A stretch of DNA of 64,000 bases from Morinoia aosen (lineage: Eukaryota; Arthropoda; Malacostraca; Amphipoda; Talitridae), in contig CM059559.1 of assembly GCA_030386875.1 (NCBI GenBank), positions 64,866,392 through 64,930,391 of the forward strand, written 5' to 3'. The notes beneath the pieces are model-generated. The model did not search any database, had not been told where the DNA came from, and saw nothing but the letters and a program-made list of their open reading frames with translations. The position numbers and the translations under genes were made by a program. Positions 34,770 through 45,901 of this stretch are shown one piece after another (the stretch's first letter is position 1; every line of letters starts with the position of its first letter).

Positions 34770-35110
34770 TATTCCGCCCTCAGTAACACTCTAGCATTGT
34801 TTCTATAAACGAGTCCTGTACGTCTACTTGGGCCCGTATCAGAATAGAGTGAAGCCGCTCTAACAGCTCCTCTGTAAAGGATCACCAATCCTTCGGCCGG
34901 CGCATTATGGAAACCAAGTAGGTTGGCTATATGGAGCCGGCGTCATCGCTTTTAAAGTGAAACCAATTTGCCGCAGCTGGAGGCGGATACCCATCATACC
35001 CCAGAAACGGAGATGGCGCGCAGTTAGTCCCCAGCAATCAGAGAGGTAGGGTGCTGCTTATCTATGCTGCGTTCAAGGACTACATTTCCAATCTGCCGCT
35101 CTCATGCATC
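34770..35110. other. Unassigned GC-richer block
   Basis: GC content and CpG density rise here (for example around 34,895-34,940 and 35,010-35,030). No frame, splice site or repeat match within the window was found. It could be part of an unrecognised repeat. Confidence 0.3.
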
Positions 35111-35573
35111 ATGCACAAGTGTAGTAGTACTTCCCAAAAAGATTCAGACATAAGTTTTCACATGTGAGTACAAAAATTTTATGAATACCAAACTTCAACA
35201 CGAATACATTTAGATATTAAGTTAAAATTGAAGCACATAAATTATTTTGAAAACGATGAATGCCAAACTTGCTGCTCAACTTTCAAATGATTCCATTGCA
35301 GATAAAATTCACTTCTGTCTAAATAATAGTAAGAGTTACGGTTTTAGCGAAAGTGTAGCTCAAAGAAAATGTATTTGTGATTTTGACATATTAAATTTCA
35401 AAAAAATTTTTTATATGGATATGAGAAACTTGTTTACTCAAATAATACCGCCAATGTATTTTCTACCCTTGATAAAGACACTTCCTATATACAATCACTT
35501 AGTTGCCCAACATCTGGCAAACTAGGGTGCGAGTCTGTCAGGAAAACAGGATTTATTGAAGTTTAAATTGGTA

Positions 35574-36248
35574 TTAAGAAGATCATTCCAGGCCCCTGCC
35601 AGGCCCCTGTCGGTCCGGTAAGCTTTTTTGTTTTGTTGTTGGAAAAGGACCCTTAGGTGATGGACTATTCGGTCCTAAAATTTTATGGCGCTACGGGCAC
35701 TAGGTACTCTTAAGGGGGGGGGGCATGGTATTGCAAATCAATTGTATATTCTTGTTTTGGGCTCTCCTGAAAAATCATACATTTTACCATTCAAAAGATA
35801 ATTAGTCATTGAGTTTTGATGCTAGAACAAAATTAAAGACAGTTTTAGAATTCTTGGAACATTTCTAACAAACGTATGTTGATAAACTTCCAAATTTGAG
35901 CAAATAAAAATTATAAAGCTCAAAACAATAAATAAAGTATCACTGATGTGAAAAAATCTCACAAAAATTTGATTTCCAAATGTTCCAATTTTTGAACATA
36001 CATTTGTTAGAAATGCTTGAAGGATTCTAAAACTTTGACTAGCTTTGTTCTAGCATCAAAACTCAATGGCGAATTATCTTTTGAAATATCTATAGAAATG
36101 TACCAAAAAACTAATTTTTCGTAAAAAATAAGGCCTAAATCGAAAAAGTTACACGAGTAAAAAAGTTTACTTTCAACAAATACATATACTGTCCAAATTT
36201 CAGACGAATCGGATGAAAATCGTCAAAATCTTGAGACGATCCCCTTAA
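35574..36248. mobile_element. MITE with TTAA flanks and internal foldback arms
   Basis: Bounded by TTAAGAAGATCATTC and GACGATCCCCTTAA, so TTAA is present at both ends, as for piggyBac or Kolobok insertions. Long internal arms (about 35,810-35,876 and 36,003-36,073) hold GAGTTTTGATGCTAGAACAA in inverse orientation. Related copies lie at 12.4, 13.2 and 42.3 kb. It has no coding capacity. Confidence 0.8.
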
Positions 36249-38036
36249 AAAAGCATAAAATCGTATTTTACAAAATTTTAAGACTGGGCATGAGTTTTTT
36301 ACTTATGTATAAAATAAGTCATAGTCATTTAGAATTAATTTTCGAAAAAATTGGAAGCAGAGGTGGATGCAATAACAACCCAACAGCAAAACAACAGCTT
36401 GATCCTATGAATATCTATTTATTCACAACGAAATAAAAGATTTTCTTAATAGTTGCTGCACGTCTTTTGAAGATGTAACAATTATAGCAGCATCTGGTAA
36501 AACCAACTCATTTTCATTAATCTCATCTTTAGCTATAACAGAGTTTAATAATTCGTGTTCTAAGAAACGAATAATGTCTGACAATGTTCAATGTAAAGAG
36601 GCATGCCAAGACGATACATGTACCAAAATTGTTCTAAATAGAAGACTGTTCTAATTTTTTATATATCAGTGTATTTTCATAACGTTGTTCCTCAAATAGG
36701 AGAATACATAGTATGAAAATTAAAAAAAGTTCTTTGTAGCGAATCATGTGATATTTCTCTTTGGCAAAATACTGGTAAAAAAATCCTTATAATTCATTGA
36801 TCTCAAAGAGAGAGTGCTATTGACATATCCATCAAAGAATATTATCAGCTCATGTTTAATTACTGAAAAGGAATGACAGCAAGAGCTTGCTATGTATATG
36901 AATCCTAATACTTACATCTTAAAAAAATGTTTAATTTTACACTTCGTATTTGTATTTAAAAGAAACTATTCACTTCACTTCACAACCACTCTTTCGAAGT
37001 TGATCCTTTACATAATCATGCTTATTTATTCATAAAATGTGTTGTATCTCAATACAATACATAAAGATGTCATCACTCTACTAAGCTATTTAACAAAGCC
37101 ATTCATAAACAGGAAAACTTTGGCCGTCAGATTTCGGATAAATTAATATTATTTTTAGGTATGTAAATATAATGCCTCTATCGTTTAAAACTTGCTCTGT
37201 ACAGCAAAATTAAATTATTTTATGGGTTGAAAAAATGTTCTTTATTAACTTAGAGCACACAGAAAAAAATCATGTTTATATAGGGTATGTAATTATTCAT
37301 TTCTTTGCATAACTGGATGTAAGTTGCCTAATAAATGTTCTTATGTAAGTGTTGTTGTTCTTTATCATTCAACGAGGACACAATTGAAAAATACGCCTAA
37401 GAAAACAGCACGTATGGCACAGAGTAGTACAAGCTTGCCATCTCACAGCGCGGTGTTCAGTCCCTGATGTTGGAGGTGGTGGTGCCCCTCCACTGCAACA
37501 CAACCTCCACAACTCTGTACAAATGCCGGGTGGGCGAGGCTTGGGACGGAAGAAGTAGCTTCACTCGCTTGACTGACAAAAGATAGCGATGCCGCCTCCC
37601 CCCATTCAACCTCCTTGATGGAAACAGGGTTAGCTGCGAGTATGATCTACTCGGCGCTGAGATACTCAAATTGAACGCGAACATGAGGAAGGCTGTTGCT
37701 TAGCCGTAAGAAACATAAGTTTAAGGTAATATAGCTGAAAAATTCACTGCGTTGTTTTGCCAAAAGTAGGTCATTATTGCCGAGAAACAATGCTATGTAA
37801 ATAAATTCTAGATCTGAACAATTTAATATCATGTTATGGCAGTATCTTGCCAAACCGCAGGCCTTGGCGAGAGGATCAACAAGTTTCGTGTGCGTTGATT
37901 CCCTTTCCCTTGTGTAGGCATACAGGGTGAACTTATTATGGAATAGTTACAGTCAGGGATTCCGAAAATAAACATTCCCTATCACTATCGACACTAAAAT
38001 TCTAATTCTTCGGCTCATGCAATGGGACCTCCTGCT
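36249..38036. other. Unassigned sequence
   Basis: AT-rich with one GC-rich patch at about 37,440-37,680. The minus-strand open frame over that patch (37,457-37,684) has no recognised domain. Confidence 0.35.
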
Positions 38037-38580
38037 ACCGGCTGCACAGATCCCAATCTTGCAGGATATCTACCCCACCCAGCCCTCTCCCTCCACCTCC
38101 GGGCAGCTACAGCACAACTTTCGAGCAGCAACAGCAATGTTAGGTTAGGGTAATTTAGGTTAGCTCAAGTTAACTTAAGTTAGGTAAGTAGGTTAGGTTA
38201 AGTTAGGTTAGGTTGGGTAAGGTTAGGCCAAGTTCAGTTCGTTTAAGGTTAAGTTAAAAAAGTTTGAAAATGCCTCTTCTTCAGTGCTGAGATGGAGGGT
38301 CGAATGGCCAAACACCAGCGGTCGTTGTCTTAACTTATTATAATGATTTAATGCAGGTTAAATTTGGTATTCCGCTGTACTATCTACTTACTAAGTACTT
38401 GTGTTTATAATGCAGTAATTAATAATAACTGTATAACAAACAGATAGGTTGTTAAACCTCAGAATTACTACATAGTTAAATAATTGGCGCGAATGGCAAC
38501 TTGATGTAGCAACACGGAGGTGGAGGGAGAGGGCTGGGCGGGGTAGAAATCCTGCGAGATTGAAGTCTGTGCGTACCGGC
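38037..38580. mobile_element. Foldback element with 66-bp inverted arms
   Basis: Arms at 38,037-38,101 and 38,515-38,580 are inverse copies differing at about 8-10 positions. They share CCCAGCCCTCTCCCTCCACC. The loop of about 410 bp begins with a TTAGG-like stretch. Target duplication not clear. Confidence 0.8.
38140..38260 (+). repeat. TTAGG-like interspersed telomere-type repeats
   Basis: Imperfect TTAGG units (GGTTAGGTTAAGTTAGGTTA and neighbours) fill about 120 bp inside the loop of the foldback element. TTAGG is the ancestral insect telomere unit. A short similar patch occurs at about 15,026-15,050. Confidence 0.65.
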
Positions 38581-41397
38581 TCCTATAATCTTCACTCTCT
38601 CGATGGATTTTTCTGACCCAGGTCACCATAAAGTTCGTACTGCGCTGTTCATTTCTTGTTAATGATTGTGAAACAAGATTTAGTCCCCGTTTGTCGCGTA
38701 TATGATTTAGTTCCCGTTTAGGGTCTTATTAGTCTGTTCTTTGTAGGCGGCACTGTGGCCGAAATCTCAAGGAGCTTGTTCTGTAGCCGATGCCTGATCG
38801 CTGTGAGTCCTACGCGCTTCTTCTCCGAGCTTCCGTCGTGCAACCCAATAGGGTGTAAAATCTTATTGTTCTGGAGACGGGTTCTAACTTTAATGAATGC
38901 GACTTATATGTCAGAAACTTGGTGAACTCAATTGTTTACATGCGAACGTGTCATATTTCTGTTTGCAATAATAAATGTCTGAAAATGTAATGTGTATAAA
39001 ATCCTGAGTAGTTTGGAAGTATTAGGGTTGGCTGGAATTGTAGTGGAGGTTACAGAAATGCAGAAAATGTAATTTGGTAAGTTCTTGTATTGAACAAGCG
39101 ACCTAATCCCAAAAAATTACCAAAAGGTGATCCAGATGGAGCATATTATAACTGTACAACTCAGGACGTAGTTTTGCCTCTCTACTTAGCGAGAATATAA
39201 GTAAGACACAATATTCGTGAACAAAGATTTCGCCAGCAGTTCCTAAAGCAGGCTCTCTTGCTGTCATTCAGAAACTCCTAAATGAGTAATGGCCGTTTCA
39301 TACCCAATTATTCTGCAGCATGCTAGTAAAAACTTGTAAGCCTAAGACCATCTTCAGTCTTAATCTGGAAAGAATTTGGCAAAGAGCATAATAAATTTCA
39401 ATTGTTATTTGGCGAGGATTAAGATTGGGGTCTAACAAAATCATGTCATCAAATAAAACACTAAACTATTTCTACTTCTAGTTACAGTACTACAGAATAC
39501 AGTAAAATTTAAAACATTTGATTATACTCCAAATTCTAACAAGATTCACAAAAGAGCAGTCAATGTACATGCGAAATTTGTACTGACCTTGAGTGATTTG
39601 CAGTTCTTACTGTTTAAAAATCATAAGTACGGTACTCGTGTGGATCCTCTAAGGGCATTCTATTTCGTATGTTAGTTGTTTTTCGGTGTAATATTTTACG
39701 CTTTAGCACACAATTGTTTCACTGTCTTGTATAGTATCCAAAAGTGTAATTTACTTAGTAATTTGTAACGTCTTCATTTTATTTAGGCCCTAAGTTGAAT
39801 ATTCGCAAAACAATTTCGTAAATTAATCTCGTTTTTTTTTGTATATTATGGCTGATGTCGAGCTGAGGCTTGAAACGTCTCACAAAAATGTTTTTAAAGT
39901 AATAACACAAAAATTTCCTATTTTGAGTTGGTTTCCTCGTACTGATACAGGAAATTCAGACTCAGGAAAATACTTCCTTTAACTAGCAAACAAACAAGTA
40001 ATTTTTAAACTGTTGCCATTCCCGAAATTATAAAACAAGGCAAATTGTTTGAACTCTTTTCAAAGTGAAATGAAATAAATGTAGTAAGAGCAACCGTTAA
40101 AATTGGTCTTGACAACGGTGCAACGAAAAGCGAAATATGAACGTTCTCCGGAACTTTCATATTTTTTAAGCGATCCTACCTGACACTAATTGGTATATAG
40201 AATAGTAAATCTTTTCTTATCCCCAACATGCTGCACCCACAACCATTGATACCATTTTAGTTTTCACTTATCAGGCCCCATGCTGAAAGATTAATCGAAT
40301 TTACCGGTCTTCCACATGAATGTAACCTTTCTTAATTGTTGTAAGCTTCCTGATTTCAAATAAATTTGAAATTCATCATGATTCATCAGTAATGGTGCTG
40401 TATTTCAGTTTTTCACGAAAAAATTTGAAAATGTTCAAGCCATCAAGACTCTGAATCGAATATGACTCATGTATTAGTTCAATTTTTACAAGATTCCCCT
40501 GAAAGAAATACTATGGGTATACATGAGCAGTTCATGTCAGGTTCGGGTGATGGTACAAGCGTTTATGATCAAGAAAGATAGCCTTCGCATGTAAACGTCA
40601 ACGACCGAACATAACGTGCCTCGGGCTAGGCTTACCAGGACACTTCTCTGGAGCTCGGGAATGTTTTAATGAGCTCGTTGATTACGTACAAGCTCAGTCC
40701 AATATTCGGGCGGCTCGATGAAGTTTTACGAGTAAAGAAAGGCGATGCAAGCTTCATCAAAATGTTTGAATTGACTTGGGAGATCAGATGCGCTTACGAA
40801 TATTCTGTATGAATAACTAAAAAATCTTTTCCTCATTAAAATTTTTGGTTCGAAGTTAGATGGCTTTCAATGAATCATTGATACACGCAGATTTTATCGG
40901 ATTTATGGGCAGAAATCATCAGAGGAGTTTAGTCTGACGTGTATAAAGACATATAACACATACATTTTTATTTCCAATAGTTAAAAGCGAGGTGACGATA
41001 TGATTATGCAATCCTGTAGCAATAACCCTTCGACGAAGTTCAGTACCCATATTTTGAAAAATGCAGCCTAAACCTTCTATACAAGCTCGTGAATATACTA
41101 CTAACTTTGCCTTCAGCAATAAGTAAAATACGGTCAATTAATGAGGGCATGAGTTTTAGAAGTTGTTATTCTGAGATTATCAATCGACCTCTTTAAAAAG
41201 GTGGATATAAAAGTTGCGCAGTTGGAGAGAAGGTTTTCCCAACAATGCACGACTAAAGTTTACAATTTTTGGCATTATATTTTCATGTCGAAGAGAGATA
41301 ATATCTATTCTAACTTTTAGCCTTACGAAATAGTCCAATATTTTCACGTGTAAGTTGATTCAGGAAGACTCCTAGCATTTTTGTACCAAAACACAGC
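38581..41397. other. Unassigned sequence with a Penelope-like 3' fragment
   Basis: No gene recognised. Around 39,848-39,880 a CTGATGTCGAGC...TTGAAACGTC block resembles Penelope-like 3' ends. The rest is unstructured to the eye. Confidence 0.3.
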
Positions 41398-41520
41398 AGT
41401 TCAAAAAAATATATGTATATTCCAGTCTAATTATAAATGCAACGTACCGACGTATCTAACATCATCTTCAGGCTGAAAAAAAAAAATTTGGAAAACGCAC
41501 ATTGGAAAAACGCATCAACT
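41398..41520 (+). mobile_element. Possible Penelope-like 3' fragment
   Basis: CAACGTACCGACGTATCTAA followed by CATCATCTTCAGGCTG resembles the untranslated ends of Penelope-like elements. No protein homology is attached. The 83-codon frame at 41,546-41,797 is not recognised. Confidence 0.3.
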
Positions 41521-41904
41521 ACAACTTAAGCAATATAGACTAGATATGTGGATCACAAAAGCCGAAAGCGACCAGATAAAGGTTCAAATTTTTATAACAG
41601 AAATAGTAGCGGGACTAGATATATTGTGCAAAAACCTCGATGTTCACCACACGAGAGACAAGAGCAAAATGGTCGAACAGTTTCGTCATGCCTCGCAAGT
41701 TGAAGTTCTGCTAAGCAGTTTAGGAGCGAGAAAATCATTTGAGTTTTCTTTAGGGGAAGGCTCAAGTTCATGGATGTCTAATGCTTCAATTACATGATTA
41801 TGATCTTTTTTAATCATTTTGGTGTTAGGCAAAAGATATTCATTGGATTGTTTTCGACTGTGGTCAACACGAAAATGATAGAAGATGGAACCTTGATGAG
41901 CTGC

Positions 41905-42035
41905 AGTACTGTAAAAATGCCCGAGAAATTCACGGTTAAACACCGTATAAATCAGAGTATTTTACTGTGAGGCATATTTTACAGTAAAACACTGGGTCTC
42001 AATCCAATAACGGTAGAACACCGTTATTGGCTATT
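41905..42035. repeat. Inverted and direct TTTTACAGTAAAA-type motifs, possible transposon end
   Basis: TACTGTAAAAATGCC, TTTTACTGTGAGGC and TTTTACAGTAAAACACTG occur within 130 bp together with paired CGGT...ACCG motifs. This resembles the subterminal region of CACTGTAAA-type DNA transposons. The partner end was not found. Confidence 0.4.
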
Positions 42036-42310
42036 GCAAGTGGATTTCATATCAATGTATTAAATGAAAGTAATTTAGCTCAATTTGAGCTTAAATGATT
42101 TGAACAAATTTTGCCTAGTTAGTAGTTACTATAAACTCTATGAGCTATGTATTGTTCATGCAATAAAAATCATGTGAGAAATGATTGAATAATCAATATC
42201 TAAGAACTTATCTTCCCATAACGGAAATACGAATGATTATTGCAATTATTGATTGATTGAATTTATTGTGTTTTATTCCTACATCAGTTTTATAAGTGTT
42301 TTTTTATGCT

Positions 42311-42423
42311 TTAAGGGGATCATTCAGGCCTCTGCCAGTCCCCTGTCCAAAAATTTTACGGCGCTACGGACAATTCAAACGAACCGGACGAAAAAAGTTG
42401 AAAAATCCGGATGATCCACTTAA
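42311..42423. mobile_element. Short TTAA-flanked MITE, deletion derivative
   Basis: Begins TTAAGGGGATCATTC and ends GGATGATCCACTTAA. It shares the AGGCCxCTGCCAG and TTACGGCGCTACGG blocks with 35,574-36,248 but lacks the foldback arms. Confidence 0.8.
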
Positions 42424-43133
42424 AACGTTGAAGATTGAACTATTTTTCGAAAATATTGGTTCTCTGTTTTATTTTATCACTGCGCTATTTCATAATTTAT
42501 GAAGCTTTAATAAAACTCATCGAACAAGAAATACGAATTTTCTTCAAATGTTTTGTCACAAGAAATGTATTGGTAAATTAATCATTGAGAAGCTGACATC
42601 GTGTCAATAGTATTGGAACTACTTTCCCCAAGGGAATTGTGTTTGCGCGGCAAGTAAAAAGCATTTGGAAATGTGCGAGAGAGGAGTCAATTTTAAAGTC
42701 TCAGTTATTGCTTTCCAGTAAATGTGTTTTGTTCTCACCACCAGGGTATAATAATTTGACAGTGCTTCTCTCACATTGACAAACATCATGTAGAGTTCAT
42801 GATTGGGTGTTTTAATTCAAGCGGACGTTTACCGTTGATTATCGTGAAGTACATGCAGTGTTCGTGTTGATCTACTCACACATATGGTATAACTGTTGGA
42901 ATTAAAGCCGTGCTAGAATGTTGTTGAGCGATATTATCGTCCCTAAATTCTCCCCACTTATTTTGTGCATTCCCAATTCGGACAAATTTAGTTGTAAAAA
43001 GACTTGTGGTCGTGTATTTCAACTATACTCTTTTTTTATACTAGGGCTTCTTTCAGTTTAAATGTAGGTTGTCAACTCAAATTGGAAAAGAGAAGTAGAC
43101 TTACTGCCAATGCCATTTATTGTTAACATATAG

Positions 43134-43516
43134 ATCTTATTGAGTGTGTTAATTGTGAGTTTATTAGAGAGTTCTCAAATTCCTAATAATATATATCTCG
43201 AAAATGCAGAACTAAAATGCGTTGGAATTGAGGGCAGTCTGAGGCCCCATTATAATTGTCCATTCTGTGGTAAAGTATCTAAATCATTGGCAGGGTGTGT
43301 AAGCCATTTTGCATTCCATAAAAACTTATGCAATGTTGCATTTCCATGTTCATATGAAAAATGTCCTAGGAAATTTAAATCATATGCTGGATTCCGAGCG
43401 CATATTTTGTGGGAACATGGAAAAAAAGTTGTCAAATTGCATCAAAAACGAGCATCAAAGATCTCCAGATACTCTTCTGCAGTGTAATTTACAACATTGC
43501 AATCAAATTTGTCCCT
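43134..43516 (+). pseudogene. C2H2 zinc-finger/transposase-like gene, 5' part
   Basis: The frame up to 43,486 contains two C2H2 fingers: CPFCGK with HFAFH, then CSYEKCPRKF with HILWEH. A frameshift near 43,430-43,490 leads into CNLQHCNQICP, the start of a third finger, cut at 43,517 by the 10.6 kb insertion. The second half of that finger (LNALLQHLSDH) is at 54,127. This order of fingers heads a large family of repeated animal proteins with a GDNLGSH motif that behave like transposase genes. The start codon is not determined. Confidence 0.75.
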
Positions 43517-43794
43517 ACACTCAGAGAAATCTTGACACACCTGGATGTGTCATCATGACACACTTAAGTGTGTCACCATGACAATCCTTCAAGTTGGTCG
43601 AGAACGTAGACTAGCTTCCACCGATGGAACGTTGCCAAGGTTGCCGTTGCTGAGTGTTTCTTCTCTAATCAATGTCAATTAATCTTTTTAACGGCCACAT
43701 TGAGTTCAAATGTTGTAATTATTGAATTTATGCTTATTTTATGAAAGTTTTACTTCTTCCAACTTAGAATTGTGTAAACGGAAGAATTTTAAAC

Positions 43795-44154
43795 CCCCTC
43801 ATAGGTACAGCTGTTGTATCTATGAGAATCAAGGCTCCCGGGGGGATCTGTGAGGTCCCGAGCAAATGGTTAGATAGGCCTTCTTTCAGTTGAAATAAGG
43901 TAATTTTTATTTGGTTGCGAGTCATTTTTTTCGGTTACTACTGAGCGGTTTTTCAGTACCCACAACTGTCCTCTTCACTCGTTATCTGGTTTAATGAATT
44001 TCCTTCTCAACTTCCCATTTCCATAAGACTCGTGTATAGATTTGGCATCCCTTCAAGTCCATACTCATTAATGCATTCCTCTTTCCTCTCTTTGGAACGC
44101 CTGTATTGCGGTTAAGGAGGCTTAAAAACATAATTCAATCTACTCTAATCTAAT
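43795..44154 (+). mobile_element. SINE-like repeat, copy 10
   Basis: Full-length, diverged copy with the head GGTACAGCTGTTGTATCTAT and a CTAATCTAAT tail. It lies directly before the 12-bp minisatellite. Confidence 0.75.
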
Positions 44155-44159
44155 TTTGT

Positions 44160-44935
44160 CTGATTATCCCCGTTCCGGTCTCTGGTCCGGTCTCTGGTCA
44201 GGTCTCTGGTCCGGTCTCTGGTCCGGTCTCTGGTCCGGTCTCTGGTCAGGTCTCTGGTCAGGTCTCTGGTCAGGTCTCTGGTCAGGTCTCTGGTCCGGTC
44301 TCTGGTCCGGTCTCTGGTCCGGTCTCTGGTCAGGTCTCTGGTCAGGTCTCTGGTCAGGTCTCTGGTCAGGTCTCTGGTACGGTCTCTGGTCAGGTCTCTG
44401 GTCAGGTCTCTGGTCAGGTCTCTGGTCAGGTCTCTGGTTAGGTCTCTGCTCAGGTCTCTGGTCAGGTCTCTGGTCGGGCTTCTGGTCATGTCTCTGGTTA
44501 GGTCTCTGGTCCGGTCTCTGGTCAGGTTTCTGGTCGGGTCTCTGGTCGGACTTCTGGTCATGTCTCTGGTCATGTCTCTGGTTAGTTCTCTAGTCCGGTC
44601 TCTGGCCAGGTCTCTGGTCGGGTCTCTGGTCGGGTCTCCGGTCGGGCTTCTGGTCGGGTCTCTGGTCGGGTCTCTGGTCAGGTCTCTGGTCAGGTCTCTG
44701 GTCAGGTTTCTGGTCAGGTCTCTGGTCAGGTCTCTGGTCGGGTTTCTGGTCGGCCTTCTGGTCGGGCTTCTGGTCAGGTTTCTGGTCAGGTCTCTGGTCG
44801 GGTCTCTGGTCAGGTCTCTGATCGGGTCTCTGGTCAGGTCTCTGATCGGGTCTCTGGTCAGGTCTCTGGTCGGGTCTCTGGTCAGGTCTCTGGTCGGGTC
44901 TCTGGTCAGGTCTTTGGTCTGGATTGGTCACGTCT
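44160..44935 (+). repeat. 12-bp minisatellite, about 63 copies
   Basis: The unit GGTCTCTGGTCA varies mainly at one position (TCA, TCC, TCG) and more rarely in CTTCTGGTC. Because the period is a multiple of three, several frames on both strands stay open (GLWS, SLVR, TRDL and PDQR repeats); these are not genes. The left part mixes CA and CC variants, the right part CA and CG, so the array grew by block amplification. Confidence 0.95.
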
Positions 44936-45559
44936 AATATGTTCTGAGCACAGAATATTGAAGAATCATTAATTTTTCTGTCTATTTAACGTTATCTTTT
45001 GTTCGTCCTGAATTATGAAACCTTAATTTTCGTAATATATGCTACAAAAATGAACACTATTTTCAGATGATAGCCTAATTTTCTAATTAGCACAGAACCT
45101 AGTCGATGGAAGATGATAAAAAATAGCTACCAATCATAAGAAAATATGTTATAAAAATTAATCATTCGTTCGGAAAAATTGATCAATCGCCCTTTCGATT
45201 AAATTAAAGTTGACGTACAATGTACTACAATTCTTCCATTCAGTTGGTCATCAAACTTATCGTTATGCACAGATAGAAAGCTCATAATATGCTGGTTGGT
45301 GCTCAAGGAAAAGGTATTCCATCACTATTGAGATTAAGTTGATTGCATGATTTAGTCCTCTGATTCCTCGTGGAATGCATATATGGCTTATGACGATTCT
45401 CTTCTTTTAGTCGTTTAAATTTGTAAGATATGTATTTATCTTATATTTTGTTTTTATTCATAGAAGGAGCATTCTTTTAACATGTCTTATTTTAATGCTT
45501 TTAATTGCTAATAGTCTTGTATATATTTTTATTTCGCAAAAAAATTGGTGCATCTGTTG

Positions 45560-45901
45560 GAGGGAGTGTATGACAGTTTGGAAACATTTTATTTTCAAGC
45601 ACTAGATGGCAGCCGACTAAATTTTTGGTTTCCATGCCTAGTGATAGCTTCAGTGGGATTTATATGCGCTGATTAGACTGATTTCAATAGGCTGGTGCCT
45701 TCGAAAAAACAGTCGGTTAAAGAAGTTTGAGGATTCGATGAATTACTCATTCAATGGTGCTTTGTGTCGTACGTCAGACATGAGCCCAACCCAACATCTG
45801 CCAGTCACAGACTACTGCGAAAATTATTAAGAGTGCCTCGGCTGCCGCCCGGAATACCTCAGTCTCATTTGTTCTGAAAAACAGTTAGTGCCTTTCACGG
45901 T
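45560..45901 (+). promoter_or_regulatory. GC-richer block with a possible donor, candidate 5' region
   Basis: This block has balanced composition in AT-rich surroundings and ends at GTG|GTACGT (45,902). GCACTAGATGGCAG at 45,599-45,612 matches most of the CTCF consensus. It may be a promoter or first exon of the unit with exons at 48.2-50.1 kb. Weak. Confidence 0.2.

Noticed and set aside
38140-38260. True chromosome-end telomere
   Set aside because: Units are imperfect, cover only about 120 bp and lie inside a foldback element.
44145-44937. Four long open frames on both strands (113-149 codons)
   Set aside because: They are translations of a 12-bp tandem repeat; all frames are open because the period is a multiple of three.
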